Source: DATLED01 sp046597375 (lineage in GTDB: Bacteria > Actinomycetota > Acidimicrobiia > Acidimicrobiales > CADCTF01). Taken from it: a stretch of 8,376 nucleotides of DNA. The notes beneath the pieces are model-generated. The model did no database searches, was not told where the DNA came from, and saw nothing but the letters and a program-made list of their open reading frames with translations. Within the stretch, counting starts at the first letter, position 1. The number at the start of each line of letters is the position of its first letter. Made by a program: the position numbers and the translations under genes. This document shows, piece by piece, positions 1 to 6,605 of this stretch. Where the stretch lies: the NCBI GenBank assembly GCA_046597375.1, contig JBKJKM010000010.1:1-8376 (forward strand), written 5' to 3'.

Positions 1-997
1 CGCCGAGTTCGAGATCGAAAAGGACGACAAAGCCTTCGGGCGCATCGCCGCCCAGGCGGCCAAGCAGGTCATGAGCCAGCGCGTCCGCGAGGCCGAGCGC
101 GACCAGAAGTACGAGGAGTACGCCGGCCGCGAGGGCGACATCGTCACCGGGATCATCCAGCAGAGCGACAACCGCTACACGCTGCTCGACCTGGGCAAGG
201 TCGAGGCGCTCCTGCCGCAAGCCGAGCAGGTGCCGTACGAGCGCTACGAGCATGGCGCCCGGCTGAAGGCGTACATCGTCGAGGTTCGCAAGACGACCAA
301 GGGCCCCCAGATCGTCGTCTCCCGCACCCACCCGGGCCTCATCAAGCGCCTGTTCGAGCTCGAGGTGCCGGAGATCTCCAGCGGCGTCGTCGAGATCAAA
401 GCGGCGGCCCGCGAGCCGGGTCACCGCACCAAGATCGCCGTCTGGTCGAACGACCCCAACGTCGACCCCGTCGGCGCCTGCGTCGGTGCTCGCGGTGCAC
501 GCGTCCGCATGGTGACGAACGAGTTGCGAGGGGAGAAGGTCGACATTGTCCCCTACTCCGAGGACATGCCCGAGTTCGTGATGCGGGCCCTCCAGCCGGC
601 GAAGGTCAAGGAGGTCCGTCTCGACGAGGAGACGGGCACGGCCACGGTGATCGTGCCCGACTACCAGCTGTCGCTGGCCATCGGCAAGGAGGGCCAGAAC
701 GCCCGCCTGGCCGCTCGGCTCAGCGGCTGGCGCGTCGACATCAAGTCCGAGACCCAGCTGGTGGAGGAAGAGGAGTACGCCAACCAGGACTGGGCCGAGG
801 GCGAATGGGTCACCGACGAGGCGTCCGGCGAGCTCGTCTGGAAGCCGGCCGAGGGTGGCGAAGCCATGACCATCGATGCCTACTCCCACTCTGGCGACGA
901 CGCCCCCGCTGATGCGGAGCCCGAGGCAGCCGACACGCTCGAAGCGGCGGGTGAGGAGCCGGTCGTGGCCGATTCCGACGGCGGCGAGACCGCCTGA
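1..997 (+). CDS. nusA: Transcription termination/antitermination factor NusA, 3' part (5' end outside window)
   Basis: The reading frame is open from base 2 with no start, so the N-terminal RNA-polymerase-binding domain is mostly missing; only its end (about DDKAFGRIAAQAAKQV, up to base 70) is visible. An S1 domain follows (about bases 128-330, EGDIVTGII...). KH1 comes next with its loop in CVGARGARVRMV (about 479-515), then KH2 with LAIGKEGQNARLAARL (about 676-720). NusA binds RNA polymerase and nascent RNA and acts in pausing, termination and rRNA antitermination in the cytoplasm. After KH2 there is a tail of about 80 residues, acidic and Ala-rich, with a tryptophan-containing stretch (DWAEGEWV, then LVWKPAEGG, about bases 788-858). 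It does not look like the repeated acidic domains of E. coli NusA. The stop TGA overlaps the proposed ylxR start. Identity is very secure; the role of the tail is unknown. Confidence 0.97.
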   Translation, partial: AEFEIEKDDKAFGRIAAQAAKQVMSQRVREAERDQKYEEYAGREGDIVTGIIQQSDNRYTLLDLGKVEALLPQAEQVPYERYEHGARLKAYIVEVRKTTKGPQIVVSRTHPGLIKRLFELEVPEISSGVVEIKAAAREPGHRTKIAVWSNDPNVDPVGACVGARGARVRMVTNELRGEKVDIVPYSEDMPEFVMRALQPAKVKEVRLDEETGTATVIVPDYQLSLAIGKEGQNARLAARLSGWRVDIKSETQLVEEEEYANQDWAEGEWVTDEASGELVWKPAEGGEAMTIDAYSHSGDDAPADAEPEAADTLEAAGEEPVVADSDGGETA

Positions 998-1281
998 CGG
1001 GCGGCGCGGCTCCCCAGCGCACCTGCATCGGTTGCCGAACGACCGCCGATGCTGGGAAGCTGATGCGTATCGTCCGCTCGGACGACGGCTCGCTGGCCGT
1101 CGGGCGGACGCTTCCGGGACGAGGCGCGTGGCTCTGCAACGCGTCCGAGTCCTGTCTGGATCTCGCCCTGCGCCGGAAGGCGTTCGGGCGGGCGTTCCGG
1201 GCTCCGATCAGCGACGGAGCCCTCGATTCGCTTCGTGTGTTGTTGCAGGAACATGCGAGGATAGGTAGTCGCGACATGTAA
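994..1281 (+). CDS. ylxR: YlxR family (DUF448) RNA-binding protein, probable CTG start
   Basis: The 95-residue product matches the YlxR fold. It has an N-terminal PQRTCIGCR motif with Cys11 and Cys14, then LMRIVRSDDG, GRGAWLC (42-48, Cys48), a further Cys54 and a basic KAFGRAFR helix. The family sits between nusA and infB in many bacteria and binds RNA; in Bacillus it has been reported to modulate RNase P. The first ATG in frame, at 1063, would delete the TCIGC motif. Upstream the frame is closed by TGA at 952-954, and between there and the motif no ATG, GTG or TTG exists. CTG at 994-996 is the only common alternative start. It overlaps the nusA stop as CTGA and gives a normal-length N-terminus (MTGGAAPQRTCIGC). 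Only a weak Shine-Dalgarno-like GGCGAG (983-988) precedes it, so translation is probably coupled to nusA. Gene identity is firm; the start is inferred. Confidence 0.88.
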   Translation: MTGGAAPQRTCIGCRTTADAGKLMRIVRSDDGSLAVGRTLPGRGAWLCNASESCLDLALRRKAFGRAFRAPISDGALDSLRVLLQEHARIGSRDM

Positions 1282-1294
1282 CGGTCGTTGTTTC

Positions 1295-1301
1295 GAGAGG
1301 A
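1295..1301 (+). promoter_or_regulatory. Ribosome binding site for infB
   Basis: GAGAGGA lies 11 nt before the TTG at 1313, a slightly long spacing. It supports TTG as the infB start, since the 31-nt gap after ylxR contains no other in-frame initiator. The site sits in the loop between short complementary arms ACGGT (1281-1285) and ACCGT (1302-1306). Confidence 0.6.
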
Positions 1302-1312
1302 ACCGTCACCCC

Positions 1313-4300
1313 TTGCCTCAGAAGAAGATCCGCGTCTACGAGCTGGCTCGTGAACTCGGCCTGACCAACAAAGAAGCCGTCGATCTGTGCCTCGCGCTCG
1401 GAATCGGCGTGAAGACGCACTCCTCGAGCATCGAGGACGCCCAAGCCGATCGCGCTCGCCGCAAGGCCGATGCCGATGGCCTTCGTCGCGAGGTCTCACC
1501 CCCCGAGCCCGAGTCGCCCCGGAAGAAGGCGGCGGCGGCGAAGAAGGCAGCAGCCGCTGCGCCGGCTGACGAGCCCACGCCCGCCGAGCCCGCGGCTGAG
1601 GTCGCCTCGACCCCAGCGCCCGTCGATATCCCGCTTCCCGAGGCGATCCGCCCGGCCGCGGCAGCTGCGTCCGGGGCCGCCATGTCGTCGGCTGAAGCGT
1701 CGGCGCTGGCCTTCCACGCGGCGGCGACCGACGCCGCCGTCATCGACGCCCGGACGGCGGCGGCGGAGCTCGCCAAGCAGGCTGCACGCGACGATCTCGA
1801 CGGCGGTGACCTGCCGGCCAGCCGTCCTGTGATGGCACCGAGCCCGGCCCCGCCCGCCCCCTCGGCCAAGATCTCGAGCCGGCCCTCGTCACCGCCACCC
1901 CGCCCGCCCGCGCCGCTCGAGCGCCCCGCGGCCGTGGCGCCCCAGACGGCGCCTGCGGCGCCGCCGGCACCGCCGATGGGTGATCGCCCCTCGCCGACGA
2001 GCGACCTCGGTCAGCGGCCCGCCGCAGCCGGTCCCGGCGGAGCTGCTCTCCCCGGCAGCCGCGCGACTCCGCCGCCTCCGCCCCGCAAGCCGCCGCTGAG
2101 TCAGACGGGCAAGCCGATCCCCCCGCCGCCTGGCACGCCACCCATCTCCCGCACGGGCAAGCCGATCCCGCCCCCGCCCGGCATGGGCGGTCGCCCGATG
2201 TCACCCGGCGGCGTCGGCCGTCCTGGCGGCCCCGGCGCGGGCCGACCCGCCGGTGGCGGGTTCCAGCGTCCCGGCGGTCCTCCCGGCGGTGCCGGCCGGC
2301 CGTCCTTCGGTGGCGGCGCCGGTGGTCCCGGTGGCGGCGCCGGCCGTCCCGGCGGTCCCGGCGGTGCCTTCGGCGCCCGTCCTGGCGGGCCCGGCGGCCC
2401 TGGAGGCCCCGGCGGCCGCCCCGGTGGTGGCCGCTTCGCCGGCGGTGGACGGCGTCGCCGTTCCGGCCGTCGTCGTCGCAACTACGAAGAGCTCGAGGCC
2501 CAGGAGCTCACCCGCTACACGCCATCGAGCGCCCCGGTGCCCGAAGGCGAGCTCATCATCGAGCGCGGAAGTACCGCCCAGGAGATCGCACCCAAGTTCA
2601 ACCGGTCGACGGCCGACATCATCCGCTACCTGCTCCAGCAGGGCGAGATGGTGACCGCCACCATGTCGCTCACGGACGAGCAGATCGAGCTCTGGGCCCT
2701 CGAACTCGGCGCCACCATCCGCTTGGTGGACCGCGGTGAGGAGAAGGAAGCCGAGCTCATCGCCAAGTTCTTCGCCGAGAACGACGACGAGGACGAAGAG
2801 GGCCAGCGCCCCCGACCTCCGGTCATCACGGTGATGGGCCACGTCGACCACGGCAAGACCTTGCTCCTCGACCGCATCCGCGAGTCCAACGTCATCGCCG
2901 GCGAGGCCGGCGGCATCACCCAGCACATCGGCGCCTACCAGGTCGTCAAGGACGGGCGCGAGATCACGTTCATCGACACCCCGGGACACGAGGCGTTCAC
3001 CGCCATGCGGGCCCGCGGTGCCGAGGCGACCGACATCGTCGTGTTGATGGTGGCGGCCGATGACGGCGTCATGCCGACGACGATCGAGGCCATCAACCAC
3101 GCCAAGGCAGCCGAGGTGCCGATGGTGGTCGCCATAAACAAGATCGATCGCGAGAATGCCAACGTCGATCGCGTGAAGCAGCAACTTTCCGATCAGGGCC
3201 TCGTCCCCGAGGACTGGGGCGGCGACACGATCTGCGTCGAGATGTCGGCGCTGCAGAACCTCGGCATCGACGATCTCCTCGAGCAGCTGCTCCTGGTCGC
3301 CGACCTCGAAGAGCTCAGCGCCAATCCCGAGGGCCGCGCCCGCGGCATCGTCCTCGAGGCCAACCTCAACGTCGGCCAAGGTCCAGTCGCCACCGTGTTG
3401 GTGGAGTCGGGCACGTTGCGGGTCGGCGACATGCTCGTCGCCGGCGCCGCCTGGGGCAAGGTCCGAGCCCTCATCGACGACAAGGGCAACCGCGTCAAGG
3501 AAGCCATGCCGTCAACACCGGTTCAGGTGCTCGGCCTCTCTGACGTCCCCCTGGCCGGCGACGAACTGCGGGCCACGATCGACGACAAGACGGCCAAGAC
3601 GGTCGCCGAAGCCCGTTCGCAGCGCCGTCGTTTCGCCAACCAGGCGGGCACGGCGTCGGCTACGGGCACGGGCGCCAAGCTCGAGGACATCTTCGAGCAG
3701 ATCCAGCGAGGCGAGAAGGCCACGCTGAACCTGATCCTCAAGGCCGACATGCAGGGCTCGCTCGAAGCGGTCACCCAGTCGATCCAGAAGCTCGAGCGCG
3801 ACGAGGTCAAGGTCGGCTTCGTCCACCGTGCCGCCGGCGGCATCACCGAGAACGACATCAGCCTGGCCGCCACCTCCGGGGCCACGATCATCGGCTTCAA
3901 CGTCCGACCCGACCGCAAGGCCCGCGACATGGCCGGTCAGCAGGACGTGGAGATCCGCACCTACGAGATCATCTACAAGCTCCTCGAAGACCTCGAAGCG
4001 GCCATGGTCGGCATGTTGAAGCCGGAGTACGAGGAAGTCGTCACCGGCGACGCCGAGGTCCGGATGATCTACTCGACGCCTCGCGGCAAGGTCGCCGGTT
4101 GCTACGTGCTCAATGGCACGATCGCCCGCAACTCCAAGGTCCGGTACCTGCGCGAAGGCACGATCATCTGGAAGGGCACGCTGCCCTCGCTGCGTCGCTT
4201 CAAGGACGACGTCCGGGATGTGGCCGCCGGATTCGAGTGCGGCATCATGCTCTCGGACTTCCAGGATCTCCGCGAGAACGACGTGATCGAGACCTACGAG

Positions 4301-4324
4301 GAGCGGGAGATCCCCCGCACGTAG
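1313..4324 (+). CDS. infB: Translation initiation factor IF-2
   Basis: This 1003-residue GTPase brings formyl-Met-tRNA to the 30S subunit and promotes 50S joining. An IF2_N domain spans residues 3-55 (KIRVYELARELGLTNKEAV). A long disordered linker (56-412) is first Ala/Pro-rich, then polyproline (260-290), then Gly/Pro-rich, ending in two Arg quartets (380-383, 386-389). A second IF2_N domain follows at about 413-472 and a short acidic linker. The G domain begins near 504 with all motifs intact: G1 GHVDHGKT 509-516, G2 GGITQHIG 533-540, G3 DTPGH 555-559, G4 NKID 609-612, G5 SAL 645-647. Domains II and III follow. The C-terminal fMet-tRNA-binding domain contains GFECG (973-977). The length is large against E. 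coli (890 aa) but usual for Actinobacteria with the extended linker. The start is TTG, with a ribosome binding site at 1295-1301. The last base of the stop is the first base of rbfA. Confidence 0.98.
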   Translation: MPQKKIRVYELARELGLTNKEAVDLCLALGIGVKTHSSSIEDAQADRARRKADADGLRREVSPPEPESPRKKAAAAKKAAAAAPADEPTPAEPAAEVASTPAPVDIPLPEAIRPAAAAASGAAMSSAEASALAFHAAATDAAVIDARTAAAELAKQAARDDLDGGDLPASRPVMAPSPAPPAPSAKISSRPSSPPPRPPAPLERPAAVAPQTAPAAPPAPPMGDRPSPTSDLGQRPAAAGPGGAALPGSRATPPPPPRKPPLSQTGKPIPPPPGTPPISRTGKPIPPPPGMGGRPMSPGGVGRPGGPGAGRPAGGGFQRPGGPPGGAGRPSFGGGAGGPGGGAGRPGGPGGAFGARPGGPGGPGGPGGRPGGGRFAGGGRRRRSGRRRRNYEELEAQELTRYTPSSAPVPEGELIIERGSTAQEIAPKFNRSTADIIRYLLQQGEMVTATMSLTDEQIELWALELGATIRLVDRGEEKEAELIAKFFAENDDEDEEGQRPRPPVITVMGHVDHGKTLLLDRIRESNVIAGEAGGITQHIGAYQVVKDGREITFIDTPGHEAFTAMRARGAEATDIVVLMVAADDGVMPTTIEAINHAKAAEVPMVVAINKIDRENANVDRVKQQLSDQGLVPEDWGGDTICVEMSALQNLGIDDLLEQLLLVADLEELSANPEGRARGIVLEANLNVGQGPVATVLVESGTLRVGDMLVAGAAWGKVRALIDDKGNRVKEAMPSTPVQVLGLSDVPLAGDELRATIDDKTAKTVAEARSQRRRFANQAGTASATGTGAKLEDIFEQIQRGEKATLNLILKADMQGSLEAVTQSIQKLERDEVKVGFVHRAAGGITENDISLAATSGATIIGFNVRPDRKARDMAGQQDVEIRTYEIIYKLLEDLEAAMVGMLKPEYEEVVTGDAEVRMIYSTPRGKVAGCYVLNGTIARNSKVRYLREGTIIWKGTLPSLRRFKDDVRDVAAGFECGIMLSDFQDLRENDVIETYEEREIPRT
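2090..2182 (+). repeat. Tandem direct repeat inside infB (48-bp period, polyproline)
   Basis: Two copies of a 15-residue unit, PP(L/I)S(Q/R)TGKPIPPPPG, lie at 2090-2134 and 2138-2182, residues 260-274 and 276-290 of IF2. At DNA level the cores at 2105-2121 and 2153-2169 are identical over 17 bases. The copies differ mostly at third positions outside the core, so this looks like an old in-frame duplication kept in the disordered linker. Each copy carries a run of four prolines. Confidence 0.85.
2180..2482 (+). repeat. Gly/Pro/Arg-rich low-complexity stretch inside infB
   Basis: Residues 290-390 of IF2 are dominated by GGPGG, GRPGG and GGAG units built from GGC/GGT and CCC/CGT codons, ending in RRRRSGRRRR (380-389). 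The segment is surely unstructured and strongly basic at its end. Such linkers separate the N-terminal IF2_N domain from the second IF2_N and G domains in actinobacterial IF2. It generates long false open frames on the minus strand. Confidence 0.85.
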
Positions 4325-4713
4325 TGGCGCCACCCAACCGCCGGGGCCGCTCGTCCCACACCCGCCGCTACCCCCGTACGGCCCGCCTCAACGAGGTGCT
4401 GCGCGAGATCCTGGCGGAAGCTCTCGAGCACATCAGTGGCAATGACGATCGCCTCGAATTGGTGACGATCACGGGCATCGAGTGTGATCCCGATCTTCGT
4501 CAGGCGACGGTCTTCTACAGCGCGCGCACCGAAGGTGCCGAAGAAGCGTTGCAACAGAATCGCGTCCGCCTCCAAGCCGCCATCGCCAAGGAGACCCGGC
4601 TCAAGCGGACGCCGCAACTTTCGTTCATCGTCGACTCGGGCGTGACGACGGGTTGGCGCATCGAGGAACTGTTGAAGGGACTGGAAGAGCGGGATGAGGC
4701 CGGGGACGAGTGA
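4324..4713 (+). CDS. rbfA: Ribosome-binding factor A
   Basis: The 129-residue product has the RbfA pattern: a basic N-terminus, the helix RTARLNEVLREILAEAL, then the strand ITGIECDPDLRQATVFYS and the C-terminal LKRTPQLSFIVDSG...RIEELL. RbfA is a KH-fold protein that binds the immature 30S subunit near the 16S rRNA 5' end and supports late maturation, including at low temperature. I chose GTG at 4324, which shares its first base with the infB stop (TAGTG). It gives the expected length, and upstream sequence in this frame overlaps the conserved IF2 C-terminus. Purine-rich GAGGAG (4298-4303) and GGGAG (4305-4309) lie rather far upstream, so coupling to infB is likely. The end overlaps nrnA by 20 nt. 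Confidence 0.95.
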   Translation: MAPPNRRGRSSHTRRYPRTARLNEVLREILAEALEHISGNDDRLELVTITGIECDPDLRQATVFYSARTEGAEEALQQNRVRLQAAIAKETRLKRTPQLSFIVDSGVTTGWRIEELLKGLEERDEAGDE

Positions 4714-5689
4714 GGATCTCGACGCTGCCGTAGCAGCGATCGGCGGGGCCACATCGCTGGCCCTTGCCTGCCACCTCGGCCCGGACGGCGACGCCCTCGG
4801 ATCGATGTTGGCGCTGCATCACCTGGCCATCGCCCAGGGAGTGCCCTCGGTGGCGTCGTGGTCGGAGCCGTTCGTCGTGGCGCCGCACTACACGTTTCTC
4901 CCCGGCCTCGACCTGGCGACGCCACCGGCCGAGTTCCCCGACTCGCCGGCCGTGATGGTCACCTTCGACTGCGGTTCGATCGGTCGCCTCGGTGACCTTG
5001 CCCTCCCAGCGAAGGCGGCGACCCAGCTGGTGGTACTCGACCACCATGTGTCCAACGACCGGTTCGGGTCCATCAACGTGGTCGACGTCGAAGCCGCCGC
5101 AACGGCCGTGGTCGTGCGAGAGCTGGCCCGCCGGCTCGGCTGGGAGCTCACCCGCGACGCCGCCCTCTGCCTCTACACGGGGTTGGTGACCGACACGGGC
5201 CGGTTCCAATACGACAACACGACGCCCGAGGTGTTCGAGCTGGCGCGTGAGCTTTCCACCTTCGACCTGCCGATCGCCCAGCTCACCCGGCAGCTCTTCG
5301 AGAAGCACACCTTCCGCTACCTCACGATGGTTGGCGCCTGCCTGGCCCGGGCCGAGCTCGACCACGAGCTCGGCTTCGTGGCGACCTGGGTGACCAAGTT
5401 CGACCTCGACGGTTTCGACGTGGGCATCGATGAGACCGAGGGCCTCATCGACCTCGTCCGGCGCACGTCAGAGGCCGAAGTGGCTTGCGTCTGCAAGGAG
5501 ACCGACGAGGGCATCCGGGTCTCTCTCCGGTCGGTGTCGGATCTCGACGTTGGCGCCGTCGCCGCCCGCTTCGGCGGCGGAGGCCACCAGTACGCCGCCG
5601 GCTTCGTCGCGCCCTACCCCGTCACGGGTGTGCTCGACGGCATCAAGGCGGCCATCCGTGAGCAGCGCGCCATCCAAGCCGACCGTTGA
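4694..5689 (+). CDS. nrnA: DHH/DHHA1 phosphoesterase, NrnA-type oligoribonuclease / pAp phosphatase
   Basis: The 331-residue product carries every DHH-family metal motif: H27-x3-D31-x-D33 in CHLGPDGDALGS, D92 in FDCGS, D116-H117-H118 in LDHHVSN, and D167 in TGLVTDTGRFQY. The C-terminal DHHA1 substrate-binding motif is GGGGHQYAAG (294-303). Family members degrade 2-5 nt RNA fragments and dephosphorylate 3'-phosphoadenosine 5'-phosphate. The mycobacterial homologue Rv2837c, also next to rbfA, additionally hydrolyses cyclic di-AMP/pApA. Which substrate dominates here cannot be read from sequence. The protein is cytoplasmic with no signal peptide or membrane segment. The start is ATG inside the rbfA end, with GGAAGAG (4683-4689) only 4 nt before it. 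The stop overlaps the truB start. The symbol follows the family; orthology is likely but not proven. Confidence 0.93.
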   Translation: MRPGTSEDLDAAVAAIGGATSLALACHLGPDGDALGSMLALHHLAIAQGVPSVASWSEPFVVAPHYTFLPGLDLATPPAEFPDSPAVMVTFDCGSIGRLGDLALPAKAATQLVVLDHHVSNDRFGSINVVDVEAAATAVVVRELARRLGWELTRDAALCLYTGLVTDTGRFQYDNTTPEVFELARELSTFDLPIAQLTRQLFEKHTFRYLTMVGACLARAELDHELGFVATWVTKFDLDGFDVGIDETEGLIDLVRRTSEAEVACVCKETDEGIRVSLRSVSDLDVGAVAARFGGGGHQYAAGFVAPYPVTGVLDGIKAAIREQRAIQADR

Positions 5690-6525
5690 TCGACGGGCTG
5701 GTCGTCGTCGACAAGGAGGCGGGTTGGACGTCGCACGACGTCGTCGCCAAGCTCCGAGGCAGGTACCGCCAGAAACGGGTGGGCCACTCGGGCACGCTCG
5801 ACCCCGATGCCACGGGTGTCCTGCTGGTCGGCCTGGGCCGCGTCACCCGTCTGCTCCGCTACCTGACCGACCTGCCCAAGACCTACACCGGCGAGGTCGT
5901 GCTCGGGGTCGCGACGTCGACGCTCGACTCGTCGGGTGAGACGACGGGGGAGTGGGACATGGGCGGCGTCGACCTCGACGCCGTGCGAGGGGCGGCCGTG
6001 GCGTTGACGGGGCCGATCCTGCAGGTGCCGCCGATGGTGTCGGCGCTGAAGGTCGGCGGGAAGCGGCTCCACGAACTGGCTCGCGCCGGCATCGAGGTCG
6101 AACGGAAGGCGCGTCCGGTGACCGTCCATCGATTCGGCGTCTCCGCAACCGACCAGCCGCTCGTGTTCGCCGTGGAAGTCGAGTGCTCCTCCGGCACGTA
6201 CATCCGCACGCTCGCCGCCGACCTCGGCGCCGCCCTCGGCGGCGGAGCTCACCTCCGCAACCTCCGTCGCACGGCCATCGGGTCGTTCTCGATCGACCAG
6301 GCCCGCCCGCTCGAGGTGCTCACCGAGGAGCACGTGCTGGCACCAGCCGAGGCCCTGCGCGACTACCCCTCGGTCGAGATCGACGCCGACGGGTTGGTGG
6401 CGGTCGGCTTCGGCCGCGCCATCGCCGGCCTGCCCGAAGGCATGGTCGGCCTCCGCAATGCCATCGGCGATCTCGTCGCCGTCTACGAGGACGGCAAGCC
6501 CGCCGTCGTGCTGGCCCCGGCCTGA
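5686..6525 (+). CDS. truB: tRNA pseudouridine(55) synthase TruB
   Basis: The 279-residue enzyme converts U55 in the T-loop of tRNA to pseudouridine. It opens with GLVVVDKEAGWTSHDVV and has the catalytic block GHSGTLDPDATGVL with Asp39 as the nucleophile. KTYTGEVVLG (65-74) follows, then GTYIRTLAADLG (170-181), all hallmarks of TruB. The C-terminal part (FGRAIAGLPEG...DLVAVYEDGKPAVVLAP) resembles the reduced PUA-like domain typical of actinobacterial TruB. The start is TTG at 5686, overlapping the nrnA stop as TTGA. No convincing Shine-Dalgarno is visible and no other start in this frame keeps the conserved N-terminus, so translational coupling to nrnA is the natural reading. It appears to be the last gene of the continuous overlapping run. 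Confidence 0.96.
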   Translation: MIDGLVVVDKEAGWTSHDVVAKLRGRYRQKRVGHSGTLDPDATGVLLVGLGRVTRLLRYLTDLPKTYTGEVVLGVATSTLDSSGETTGEWDMGGVDLDAVRGAAVALTGPILQVPPMVSALKVGGKRLHELARAGIEVERKARPVTVHRFGVSATDQPLVFAVEVECSSGTYIRTLAADLGAALGGGAHLRNLRRTAIGSFSIDQARPLEVLTEEHVLAPAEALRDYPSVEIDADGLVAVGFGRAIAGLPEGMVGLRNAIGDLVAVYEDGKPAVVLAPA

Positions 6526-6530
6526 GCCTT

Positions 6531-6588
6531 CCCCGATCTACGCGCGATTCGCTGCCCCAGAGGCCCCGGAGCGCGCGTAAATCCGGGG
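6531..6588. repeat. Long imperfect inverted repeat between truB and ribF
   Basis: The left arm (6531-6546, CCCCGATCTACGCGCG) is complementary to the right arm (6572-6588, CGCGCGTAAATCCGGGG), giving 15 base pairs with one C/A mismatch and one bulged C. The loop is 25 nt. It starts 5 nt after the truB stop and ends 4 nt before the ribF -10-like element. No T-run follows, so it could be an actinobacterial-style terminator without a U tract, an interspersed palindromic repeat, or an operator covering the ribF -35 region. The sequence alone does not decide. Confidence 0.75.
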
Positions 6589-6592
6589 TGGG

Positions 6593-6598
6593 TAGCCT
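6593..6598 (+). promoter_or_regulatory. Candidate -10 element for leaderless ribF transcript
   Basis: TAGCCT fits the actinobacterial TAnnnT -10 consensus and lies 7 nt before the GTG at 6606, so transcription would begin at or next to the start codon. No -35 consensus is recognisable; that region falls in the right arm of the inverted repeat. The lack of a well-placed Shine-Dalgarno for GTG 6606 is consistent with leaderless expression. Confidence 0.55.
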
Positions 6599-6605
6599 CG
6601 CCGGC

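Noticed and set aside
876..1268. A 130-codon plus-strand frame overlapping ylxR
   Set aside because: It lacks any family motif, while the neighbouring frame carries the TCIGC and GRGAWLC motifs of YlxR.
1281..1306. Hairpin ACGGT/ACCGT enclosing the infB ribosome binding site as a regulatory switch
   Set aside because: Only 5 bp with a 16-nt loop, easily expected by chance; not enough to claim regulation.
810..1499. A 229-codon minus-strand open frame across nusA, ylxR and infB starts
   Set aside because: It is Arg/Ser/Pro-rich text typical of antisense frames in GC-rich DNA and crosses three well-supported genes.
2180..2482. CRISPR-like or minisatellite array
   Set aside because: The repetitive GGC/CCC pattern is in-frame coding for Gly/Pro units of variable length with no fixed repeat and spacer lengths.
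2201..3379. A 392-codon open frame on the minus strand opposite infB
   Set aside because: It mirrors the GGC/CCG-rich linker and G domain codons of infB, has no domain pattern of its own (long Gly/Thr/Ala runs and Asp/Val/Leu-rich text), and the plus strand encodes an unmistakable IF2.
3512..4333. A 273-codon open frame on the minus strand opposite the infB 3' end
   Set aside because: It is a GC-rich shadow of conserved IF2 domains III-IV with no recognisable motif or ribosome binding site.
5952..6605. N-terminal extension of the ribF frame back into truB
   Set aside because: The extension is Arg/Gly-rich out-of-frame truB sequence; RibF similarity begins only after 6606.
6526..6605. FMN riboswitch before ribF
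   Set aside because: The 80-nt gap is too short and shows none of the conserved multi-stem RFN sequence; it holds only one inverted repeat and a -10-like site.
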